Assembly: GCF_963666255.1 (NCBI RefSeq)
Contig: NZ_OY762656.1
Coordinates: 434,001 to 498,000, forward strand
Origin: an uncultured Propionivibrio sp.
GTDB taxonomy: Bacteria; Pseudomonadota; Gammaproteobacteria; Burkholderiales; Rhodocyclaceae
Length of the DNA stretch: 64,000 nucleotides
Direction: 5' to 3'
The notes beneath the pieces are model-generated. The model was not told the origin of the DNA. It searched no databases and was given only the letters and a program-made list of their open reading frames with translations. Both the position numbers and the translations under genes were made by a program. Below, one piece after another: positions 56,591 through 64,000 of the stretch. The stretch's first letter is position 1. Every line of letters begins with the position of its first letter.

Positions 56591-56633
56591 GGCGTTAACC
56601 GCGCTTTCTTCCGATGCAGGAATGCTAGAGAAA

Positions 56634-57377
56634 TCAGGATTGCGACAAGCGATCCGCCTCGACCTGTGCCGCAGCGAAATCCAGCGTGCCGTCATAGATG
56701 GCGCGCCCGGCAATGGTCGCCTGGATGCCCTCGCTCTCGACCTCGCACAGCTTGCGGATGTCCTCGAGACTGGAGAAACCGCCGCTGGCGATCACCGGCA
56801 CGCGCAAGGCCTGCGCCAGCTTGACGGTGGCATCGATATTGATGCCGGTAAGCATGCCGTCGCGCCCGATGTCGGTATAAATGATGCCCTCGACGCCATA
56901 GTCCTCGCATTTCTTTGCCAGGTCGATGACGTCATGGCCGGTAAGCTTTGACCAGCCATCGACGGCGACCTTGCCGTCCTTGGCATCGAGCCCGACGATG
57001 ATCTGCCCCGGAAAGGCGCTGCAGGCATCGTGCAGGAACCCTGGATTCTTCACCGCCGCCGTGCCGATGATGACGTAGCTGATGCCGTTGTCGAGGATGC
57101 GCTCGATCGTATCGAGGTCACGAATGCCGCCGCCCAACTGGATCGGGATCTCATCGCCAATCGCCTCGACGATTTCGCGGATGGCCCGCTCATTTTTCTG
57201 TTTGCCGGCGAACGCGCCATTGAGATCGACCACGTGCAAGCGTCGTGCGCCCTGTTCGAGCCAATGCGCGGCCTGCTCGCCAGGCGAGTTCGAAAAAACC
57301 GTGGCATCGTCCATGAGACCCTGCTTGAGGCGGACGCACTGTCCGTCCTTGAGGTCAATCGCGGGAATGATCAGCAT
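56634..57377 (-). CDS. hisA: ProFAR isomerase (HisA)
   Basis: The 247-residue TIM barrel catalyses the Amadori rearrangement of ProFAR to PRFAR. It starts [17 protein letters not shown] with the catalytic Asp, and has [11 protein letters not shown], the second Asp in [12 protein letters not shown] and [11 protein letters not shown]. It lies between hisH and hisF in the usual order. Confidence 0.97.
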   Translation of the reverse strand: MLIIPAIDLKDGQCVRLKQGLMDDATVFSNSPGEQAAHWLEQGARRLHVVDLNGAFAGKQKNERAIREIVEAIGDEIPIQLGGGIRDLDTIERILDNGISYVIIGTAAVKNPGFLHDACSAFPGQIIVGLDAKDGKVAVDGWSKLTGHDVIDLAKKCEDYGVEGIIYTDIGRDGMLTGINIDATVKLAQALRVPVIASGGFSSLEDIRKLCEVESEGIQATIAGRAIYDGTLDFAAAQVEADRLSQS

Positions 57378-57434
57378 GTTTTAAAACAAATGGTTGAGGG
57401 AAAAGGGTGGGAAAAGCGCGTCGCGCACTCCGGA

Positions 57435-58079
57435 TCAGGGCTGCCAACGGACGAAGTTGGACAACAGGGTGAGGCCGGCGTGGGCGCTTTTCTCCGGATG
57501 ACATTGAATGGCGAAGATATTATCCCGCGCCACCGCGCTGGTAAAGGGGATGCCATAGCCGGTCTGCCCGGCGACGCAGGCAGGATCGACCGGATCGACA
57601 TAATAGCTATGCACGAAATAGAAGCGCGCACCGTCGTCGATGCCGGACCACAAGGGGTGCGCCCGCACCTGAGCGACCTCGTTCCAGCCCATGTGCGGCA
57701 CCTTGAGCTTCTCGCCGGCAGGCCCTTTCATGCGATCGGCCGGAAAACGCCGAACGGGACCGGCAAAGACGCCGAGCCCATCGACATCGCCTTCCTCGCT
57801 ATGGTCGAAAAGCATCTGCAAACCGATGCAGATGCCAAGGAAAGGCTTGCTACGTGCAGCTTCGATGACAGTATCACGCAAGCCACGGGCATCGAGTTCG
57901 CGCATGCAGTCCGGCATCGCGCCCTGCCCGGGAAAAACGACGCGTTCGGCCGCCGCAACGACTGCCGGATCGGCGGAAACAACGACTTCGCGGCCATCCG
58001 CTACCTTCGCAATCGCCTGCCAGACCGAACGCAGATTCCCCATGCCGTAATCGACAACGGCAATCGTTGCAGCCCCCAT
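57435..58079 (-). CDS. hisH: Imidazole glycerol phosphate synthase, glutaminase subunit
   Basis: The 214-residue class-I glutaminase delivers ammonia to HisF. It starts IAVVDYGMGNLRSV, has the oxyanion-strand PGQGAMPDCM, the nucleophile Cys in LGICIGLQMLF and the His-Glu pair in QCHPEKS. The ATG at 58079 overlaps the hisB stop by one base and has GGGAG upstream. Confidence 0.96.
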   Translation of the reverse strand: MGAATIAVVDYGMGNLRSVWQAIAKVADGREVVVSADPAVVAAAERVVFPGQGAMPDCMRELDARGLRDTVIEAARSKPFLGICIGLQMLFDHSEEGDVDGLGVFAGPVRRFPADRMKGPAGEKLKVPHMGWNEVAQVRAHPLWSGIDDGARFYFVHSYYVDPVDPACVAGQTGYGIPFTSAVARDNIFAIQCHPEKSAHAGLTLLSNFVRWQP

Positions 58080-58666
58080 CAAAGCGCTCCCTTGGTCGAC
58101 GGAACGCTGCCGGCTGCCCGCTCGTCGGCCTCGACGGCCATGCGCAGGGCGCGCCCAAAGGCCTTGAAGACCGTCTCGGCCTGGTGGTGGGCGTTTTCGC
58201 CACGCAAATTGTCGATATGCACGGTCATCAAGGCGTGATTGACGAGGCCCTGGAAAAATTCACGCACGAGATCGACATCGAAGGCACCGACGAGTGCACG
58301 CGTGAAATCGACCGAGAACACCAGACCCGGCCGTCCCGACAGATCGATGACCACGCGCGAGAGCGCCTCGTCGAGCGGCACATACGCGTGCCCGTAACGG
58401 CGAATCCCCTTCTTGTCGCCCAACGCCTTGGCCAGCGCCTGGCCCAGCGTGATGCCGATGTCCTCAACGGTGTGATGCGCGTCGATATGCAGATCGCCCC
58501 GCGCCTCGACCTCGAGATCGATCATGCCATGACGCGCCACCTGGTCGAGCATGTGATCGAGAAAAGGCACACCGGTGGCGAAACGCCCGCGTCCGCTCCC
58601 GTCCAGATCGACACGTACCGTCACCTGGGTTTCCAGGGTATTTCTGCTGATTTCAGCCTGCCGCAT
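58079..58666 (-). CDS. hisB: Imidazoleglycerol-phosphate dehydratase
   Basis: The 195-residue manganese enzyme is the monofunctional form (no phosphatase domain). It starts [16 protein letters not shown] and has [27 protein letters not shown] and [18 protein letters not shown], which carry the metal-binding His/Glu residues. The ATG at 58666 fits the family; a GTG at 58672 is possible. It now heads the downstream his segment because hisC is inverted and divergent. Confidence 0.97.
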   Translation of the reverse strand: MRQAEISRNTLETQVTVRVDLDGSGRGRFATGVPFLDHMLDQVARHGMIDLEVEARGDLHIDAHHTVEDIGITLGQALAKALGDKKGIRRYGHAYVPLDEALSRVVIDLSGRPGLVFSVDFTRALVGAFDVDLVREFFQGLVNHALMTVHIDNLRGENAHHQAETVFKAFGRALRMAVEADERAAGSVPSTKGAL

Positions 58667-58815
58667 GCGCACCTCGACGCCAGAGTCATACCGACGAACC
58701 GCCGGGCACGACAGGCGCCCACCCGGTTCGCATCAATTCATTGAGTCCGCATGATACCATTTCATGCTTGCAAAGCAGCGAAACCGCCGTAAACACCGCC
58801 ACTTCCCGGATCACC

Positions 58816-59904
58816 ATGAGCCACTTCTGGAGCCCTCTCGTTCATCAGCTGACGCCGTATGTTCCCGGCGAGCAACCCAAGCTCACCGACCTCGTCAAGC
58901 TCAACACCAACGAAAACCCGTACCCGCCGTCGCCGCACGTCGTCGAGGCGATCCAGGCCGAACTCGGCGGCGATGCCGCCCGCCTGCGCCTGTATCCCGA
59001 CCCCAACGCCGACCAGCTGCGCGCAGCCATTGCCGCGCACTTCGCCGACTGCGACATCAATCCGGCGCACATCTTTGTCGGCAACGGCTCCGACGAAGTG
59101 CTTGCCCACGTTTTCATGGGCCTGCTCTGCCACGGCCGTCCGGTGCTGATGCCGGACATCAGCTACAGCTTCTATCCGGTCTATTGCGGCCTCTACGGCA
59201 TCGAGCACCGCGCCGTTCCGCTCGGCGATGCGTTTGACATCCGCATCGACGACTATCGGCAGGACAACGGCGGCATCATCATCGCCAACCCGAATGCGCC
59301 GACGGGCCAACTCCTGCCGCTGGCCGACATCGAACGCCTGGCGACGCAACACGCGAACTCGCCCGTGGTGATCGACGAAGCCTATATCGACTTCGCCAAC
59401 GATCCGGTGCCGACCGCGATCGGCCTCGTCAACCGCCACCCCAACCTGCTCGTCGTGCGCACGCTATCAAAATCGCACGCCCTCGCCGGTCTGCGCGTCG
59501 GCTATGCGATCGGTCAGCCGGCGCTGATCGAGGCGCTTGAGCGCATCAAGAACAGCTTCAACTCCTACCCGCTCGACCGTCTTGCCCTCGTTGCGGCGAC
59601 CGCCGCAATGAACGACCGAGCACATCTCGACACCACCCGCCGTGCCGTCATGGCCAGCCGGCAGTGGCTGACGGAAGCAATGACGGCGCTGGGGTTCGAC
59701 GTACTGCCCTCGGCAGCCAACTTCATCTTTGCCCGCCACCCGCAGCGCGATGCGGCACAACTGGCGGCGGCATTGCGCGAACAACGCATTATCGTCCGTC
59801 ATTTCAAGGCGGCGCGCATCGACCAGCATCTGCGCATCAGCATCGGCACCGACCTGCAGTGTCGCGCCCTTGTTGATGCGTTGAAATCGATCCTCAATCC
59901 CTGA
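58816..59904 (+). CDS. hisC: Histidinol-phosphate aminotransferase
   Basis: The 362-residue PLP enzyme has [47 protein letters not shown] and the PLP lysine in [15 protein letters not shown]. It transfers the amino group from glutamate to imidazole acetol phosphate. It lies on the plus strand while all other his genes here are on the minus strand, divergent from hisB and with its own presumed promoter in the 149-bp gap. An HisC specialised for tyrosine/phenylalanine cannot be ruled out, but position favours HisC. Confidence 0.93.
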   Translation: MSHFWSPLVHQLTPYVPGEQPKLTDLVKLNTNENPYPPSPHVVEAIQAELGGDAARLRLYPDPNADQLRAAIAAHFADCDINPAHIFVGNGSDEVLAHVFMGLLCHGRPVLMPDISYSFYPVYCGLYGIEHRAVPLGDAFDIRIDDYRQDNGGIIIANPNAPTGQLLPLADIERLATQHANSPVVIDEAYIDFANDPVPTAIGLVNRHPNLLVVRTLSKSHALAGLRVGYAIGQPALIEALERIKNSFNSYPLDRLALVAATAAMNDRAHLDTTRRAVMASRQWLTEAMTALGFDVLPSAANFIFARHPQRDAAQLAAALREQRIIVRHFKAARIDQHLRISIGTDLQCRALVDALKSILNP

Positions 59905-59929
59905 ATTTTTCACAGAAGGTACTGGCATC

Positions 59930-60619
59930 ATGACAACAGAGACCATTCAAGCGGTTGACGCGGCGATCCGCTCGCGCCACTCGATCCGCCGTTTCCTCCC
60001 CAACCCGGTGCCCCAGGAGGCCTTGCGCGAGTTGCTCGAACTCGCTTCCTGCGCGCCGTCCGGCACCAACATCCAGCCCTGGCGCGTGTACGCGCTGGCC
60101 GGCAAGGAAAAGGAAGCACTGTCGACAGCCATCATGGAACGCTTCGTCCGCGGCGAAACCGACGGCGGTCGCGAACTCGACTATTACCCGAAGGAGTGGG
60201 TCGAGCCCTGGCTGTCGCGCCGTCGCAAGTGCGGCCTCGGCCTCTATAGCCTGCTTGGCATCACCAAAGGCGATAACGAGCGCATGAAGGTGCAGACGGG
60301 ACGCAACTTCCAGTTCTTCGACGCGCCGGTCGGCATGATCTTCACGCTCGACAACCGGCTTGGCAAGGGCATGCTCGTCGACTGCGGCATGTTCATGGGC
60401 AACCTGATGGTCGCCGCCCGGGCGCGCGGCATCGACACCTGCGTGCAAGCGTTCTTCGCCGACTACCACAAGACGATCCGGGCAACGCTGGGCATCCCCG
60501 ACAACGAAATCGTCTACTGCGGCATGGCGCTCGGCTACGCCGACCCGAACGCCCCGGAAAATACGCTGGTGACGGAGCGCGAGCCGGTCGAGGGTTTCAC
60601 CGACTTCCGCGGATTCTGA
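59930..60619 (+). CDS. Nitroreductase-family FMN oxidoreductase
   Basis: The 229-residue protein has the nitroreductase FMN site: SRHSIRRFLPNPVPQEALRELLELASCAPSGTNIQPWR at the N-terminus and MALGYADPNAPEN near the C-terminus. Family members reduce nitroaromatics, quinones or enones with NAD(P)H; the physiological substrate is unknown. It follows hisC by 25 bases with GAAGG before the ATG, so the two form a plus-strand unit embedded in the minus-strand his operon, closed by a strong terminator. Confidence 0.92.
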   Translation: MTTETIQAVDAAIRSRHSIRRFLPNPVPQEALRELLELASCAPSGTNIQPWRVYALAGKEKEALSTAIMERFVRGETDGGRELDYYPKEWVEPWLSRRRKCGLGLYSLLGITKGDNERMKVQTGRNFQFFDAPVGMIFTLDNRLGKGMLVDCGMFMGNLMVAARARGIDTCVQAFFADYHKTIRATLGIPDNEIVYCGMALGYADPNAPENTLVTEREPVEGFTDFRGF

Positions 60620-60635
60620 CCCCTCGCATCAACGA

Positions 60636-60665
60636 AAAAGGGGCGCTTCGGCGCCCCTTTTCTTT
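60636..60665. terminator. Bidirectional terminator between nitroreductase and hemG genes
   Basis: A perfect 11-bp stem AAAAGGGGCGC / GCGCCCCTTTT with a TTCG loop, followed by CTTTT on the plus strand and preceded by an A run, so it can work in both directions between the two convergent genes. Confidence 0.9.
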
Positions 60666-60681
60666 TGTCCGCGACGACTTA

Positions 60682-61209
60682 TCAGAGCGCGCAGATTTTT
60701 TCAGCAAACGCCTCGACGCGTGACCAGTCGGTAAATTCAACGACCACCGTCGGATCGGTCGGCCCCTTGGTCATCCACATGATGAAACGAATCATCAAGC
60801 GATCGAAGAAGCGGTAGCGCGGATAATCGAGCTTGCCGGCGAAGACATCGACAAGCGTCGGCGCCCACGGCGTCCGTTTGAAGAACTTGCGCACATAAGG
60901 ATTGGTCTCGGCCCGGTTTTTTTCCGGCTTGCGGGCGACGATATTCACCGAGAAGAAAGCCGTCGGCATCGACTGCAAGCGATCGAAATGCTTCCGGATG
61001 AAAGCGAACACCTGCGGCTGGTGCTTGCCGTAGCGAATCCGCGCGCCGATCACCACTTTGTCGAAACGCTCGAGCGCCACGGTCGCCGCATCGTCGATCG
61101 AAACCAGTGTGGCTTCCTGTCCGGCAGCGACAATCCGCTGCTGCACGCGCTGGCAGATCCGCAGCGTCTGCCCGTCAGTCGTCGAATAGAGGATCAGGAC
61201 GCCAGCCAC
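60682..61209 (-). CDS. hemG: Menaquinone-dependent protoporphyrinogen IX dehydrogenase (HemG)
   Basis: The 175-residue long-chain flavodoxin has the FMN phosphate loop YSTTDGQTLRI, VVIGARIRYGKH, and the inserted HemG loop AFFSVNIVARKPEKN...NPYVRKFFKRTPWAP followed by AGKLDYPRYRFFDRLMIRFIM, closely resembling E. coli HemG. HemG oxidises protoporphyrinogen IX to protoporphyrin IX with transfer of electrons to the quinone pool. Other flavodoxins lack this loop. It starts 3 bases after the hisD stop, so it is probably translated with hisD, an unexpected partner. Confidence 0.88.
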   Translation of the reverse strand: MAGVLILYSTTDGQTLRICQRVQQRIVAAGQEATLVSIDDAATVALERFDKVVIGARIRYGKHQPQVFAFIRKHFDRLQSMPTAFFSVNIVARKPEKNRAETNPYVRKFFKRTPWAPTLVDVFAGKLDYPRYRFFDRLMIRFIMWMTKGPTDPTVVVEFTDWSRVEAFAEKICAL

Positions 61210-61212
61210 GAC

Positions 61213-62523
61213 CTAGTCTCCGGGCGCATCCGTCAGCCGGTATTCGGCCGAACGCGCGTGCGCCGGCAAGCCCTCGCCGTGCGCCAGCGTCGATGCGATC
61301 CGACCAAGTTTTTGTGCGGCCTGCGCCGACACGCGGATCAGGCTGCTGCGCTTCTGGAAGTCGTAAACGCCAAGCGGCGACGAGAACCGGGCGCTGCCGG
61401 ACGTCGGCAGCACATGGTTCGGCCCGGCACAGTAATCGCCGAGCGACTCGGACGTATACGGACCGATGAAAATGGCACCGGCATGACGAATCCGATCCAC
61501 CCATGCTTCCGCATCGGCAATCGACAACTCGAGGTGTTCGGGGGCGATACGGTTGGCGATCGCGCACGCTTCATCGAGATCGCGCACCGCAATCAGCGCC
61601 CCGCGCGCCGCCAGAGACGCCCGGATAACCGCCTGGCGCGGCATCGTCGGCAACAGGCGATCGATCGACGCCGCCACCCGGTCGAGATAATCGGCGTCGG
61701 GGCAGAGCAGGATCGACTGCGCCATTTCGTCGTGTTCAGCCTGCGAAAAGAGATCCATCGCCACCCAGTCGGGATCGGTCGAGCCATCGCAGATCACGAG
61801 GATCTCGGACGGACCGGCGACCATGTCGATACCGACAATGCCGAAGACGCGACGCTTGGCCGCTGCCACGTAGGCATTGCCGGGACCGACGATCTTGTCC
61901 ACGCGCGGAATCGTCTGCGTACCATAGGCAAGCGCAGCCACCGCCTGCGCGCCGCCGATACAGAAGACCCGATCGACGCCGGCCAGTGCGGCCGCCGCCA
62001 GCACCAGCGGATTGCGTTCGCCGCCGGGCGTCGGCACGACCATGACGAGTTCGCCGACCCCGGCCACCTTGGCGGGAATCGCGTTCATCAACACCGACGA
62101 GGGATAGGAAGCCTTGCCGCCGGGAACGTAGAGACCGACGCGATCGAGTGGGGTGACCTTCTGTCCGAGCAAGGAACCATCGACGTCCTCGTACTGCCAG
62201 CTCTGCAGCGGTTGGTGTTCGTGATAGCTGCGCACGCGCGCCGCCGCCGCCTCGAGGGCCTCGCGCTGGACGGCCGGCAAGCCGTCGAGCGCTTGCAGCA
62301 AGGTCTCGTGCGACAGTTCGAGATCGCCGGGCGAAGTCACCTCGACACGATCGAAACGGCGTGTGTAATCGAGCACGGCCGCGTCGCCGCGCGCCTTGAC
62401 GTCGGCGAGAATCGCCGCTACTGCGGCATCGACGTCAGCATTCTGCGCGGTCTCGAAAGCCAGCAGGGCCTCGAGTTGCGCCTCGAAGTCGGCATCGCGA
62501 CTGGAGAGACGCCGGATCGTCAT
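61213..62523 (-). CDS. hisD: Histidinol dehydrogenase
   Basis: The 436-residue zinc enzyme carries out the last two oxidations to histidine. It shows [54 protein letters not shown], the [10 protein letters not shown] segment with zinc-binding Gln/His, the catalytic EHLEL and GPNHVLPT. Its start overlaps the hisG stop by one base. Confidence 0.97.
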   Translation of the reverse strand: MTIRRLSSRDADFEAQLEALLAFETAQNADVDAAVAAILADVKARGDAAVLDYTRRFDRVEVTSPGDLELSHETLLQALDGLPAVQREALEAAAARVRSYHEHQPLQSWQYEDVDGSLLGQKVTPLDRVGLYVPGGKASYPSSVLMNAIPAKVAGVGELVMVVPTPGGERNPLVLAAAALAGVDRVFCIGGAQAVAALAYGTQTIPRVDKIVGPGNAYVAAAKRRVFGIVGIDMVAGPSEILVICDGSTDPDWVAMDLFSQAEHDEMAQSILLCPDADYLDRVAASIDRLLPTMPRQAVIRASLAARGALIAVRDLDEACAIANRIAPEHLELSIADAEAWVDRIRHAGAIFIGPYTSESLGDYCAGPNHVLPTSGSARFSSPLGVYDFQKRSSLIRVSAQAAQKLGRIASTLAHGEGLPAHARSAEYRLTDAPGD

Positions 62524-63167
62524 CAGGCCCCCACAACGCCAGCGATCGCGTCCAGGATCGGGACGATACGCTCGCGCTTGAGCTTGAGTGCCGCCTGATT
62601 GACGATCAGGCGCGACGAAATGTCGATGATGTGCTCGACCGCGACGAGATTGTTCGCCTTCAGCGTACCGCCGGTCGAGACGAGGTCGACGATGGCGTCG
62701 GCGAGACCGGCGAGCGGCGCCAGTTCCATCGAACCGTAGAGTTTGATCAGATCGACGTGCACACCTTTGGCGGCAAAGTGATCGCGGGCGATATTGATGT
62801 ACTTGGTCGCGATCTTCAGACGCGCGCCCTGGCGCACGGCACGCTCGTAGTCAAAACCGGCGGGGATCGCCACCATCATCCGGCATTTGGCGATCTTGAG
62901 GTCGAGCGGCTGATACAGACCCTCGCCACCGTGCTCGATGAGCACGTCCTTGCCGGCGACGCCGATATCGGCAGCACCATATTGCACGTAGGTCGGCGCA
63001 TCGGTGGCACGCACGATGACGACGCGGACATCCGGGCGATTGGTCGGAATGATCAGCTTGCGCGAGGTTTCCGGATTCTCGAGCGGTTCGATGCCGGCGG
63101 CCGCCAGCAGCGGCAGGGTTTCCTCAAAAATGCGGCCCTTCGACAGGGCGATCGTAATGCCATCCAC
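62523..63167 (-). CDS. hisG: ATP phosphoribosyltransferase, short form
   Basis: The 214-residue enzyme couples ATP and PRPP, the first step of histidine synthesis. It starts [18 protein letters not shown] and has [11 protein letters not shown] and the PRPP loop [17 protein letters not shown]. It lacks the C-terminal ACT-like regulatory domain, so it needs HisZ, not present in this window, for activity and feedback. It lies 39 bases downstream of murA and overlaps hisD. Confidence 0.97.
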   Translation of the reverse strand: MDGITIALSKGRIFEETLPLLAAAGIEPLENPETSRKLIIPTNRPDVRVVIVRATDAPTYVQYGAADIGVAGKDVLIEHGGEGLYQPLDLKIAKCRMMVAIPAGFDYERAVRQGARLKIATKYINIARDHFAAKGVHVDLIKLYGSMELAPLAGLADAIVDLVSTGGTLKANNLVAVEHIIDISSRLIVNQAALKLKRERIVPILDAIAGVVGA

Positions 63168-63206
63168 GGCAATGTCCTCTTAGCGAAATTCTGTCAATCG
63201 GCGATT

Positions 63207-64000
<794 letters not shown>

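Noticed and set aside
58750-58791. Short frame upstream of hisC as a possible His leader peptide
   Set aside because: It has only one His codon in 13 and no competing hairpins, unlike the Trp leader before trpE.

Overview
The window looks like chromosomal core sequence from a Gram-negative betaproteobacterium, most likely of the Rhodocyclales (Azonexus/Dechloromonas/Propionivibrio/Accumulibacter type). The evidence is high GC with strong third-position bias, a GTP-dependent PEP carboxykinase, rplU-rpmA-obgE-proB synteny, an rpe-gph-trpEGDC cluster, a murA-hisGD...hisBHAFIE-hinT-tatABC neighbourhood, the short (HisZ-dependent) HisG, a Burkholderia/Neisseria-type porin, a Bug/TctC solute receptor and a lysine/alanine-rich histone H1-like protein. 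The species assignment is inference. I see no insertion sequence, prophage or CRISPR array.

Layout. 0-5 kb: 3' portion missing from a pbpG-like endopeptidase gene, pckG, an aminotransferase and the histone-like repeat gene. 5-9 kb: one minus-strand unit PP0621-family protein / PilS / PilR / AmpD, divergent from corA. 10-14 kb: a large orphan multi-PAS hybrid histidine kinase downstream of tRNA-Pro(CGG) and its terminator. 14-18 kb: ispB, divergent from rplU-rpmA-obgE-proB. 18-21.6 kb: a TPR/SPINDLY O-GlcNAc-transferase-like protein and a porin. 21.8-27.2 kb: rpe-gph-[trpL attenuator]-trpE-trpG-trpD-trpC. 27.3-35.3 kb: a second-messenger block (PP2C phosphatase, CHASE2 adenylate cyclase, metallo-beta-lactamase-fold cyclic nucleotide phosphodiesterase, GAF-type IV-pilus-like ATPase, GAF-HD-GYP). 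35.5-36.7 kb: an unusual alpha-carbonic anhydrase fusion. 36.8-41.9 kb: a tripartite tricarboxylate transporter operon containing an AstE/aspartoacylase-family hydrolase, with a LysR regulator. 42-44.7 kb: sucCD and a DUF2889 gene. 45-53 kb: an Aer-like chemoreceptor with an FNR-type box, M61 peptidase, MATE exporter, a FAH-family/cupin pair, a Nif3-like protein and a DegS/AlgW-type protease. 53-64 kb: tatABC, hinT and the histidine operon, broken by an inverted hisC-nitroreductase pair, then hemG, hisD, hisG and partial murA.

The most notable signal is between gph and trpE. A 24-codon leader peptide with three Trp codons in seven is followed by mutually exclusive hairpins, which is a classical tryptophan attenuator. 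Other signals worth attention are two TGCC-N5-GGCA sites exactly 21 bp apart upstream of the tctC receptor gene, a perfect TTGAT-N4-ATCAA box before the Aer-like receptor, the orphan pilus-type ATPase coupled to an HD-GYP protein with a related GAF domain, and the rearranged his operon with an enterobacterial-type HemG. All calls come from reading the sequence. No database search was run, and exact starts are uncertain where noted.
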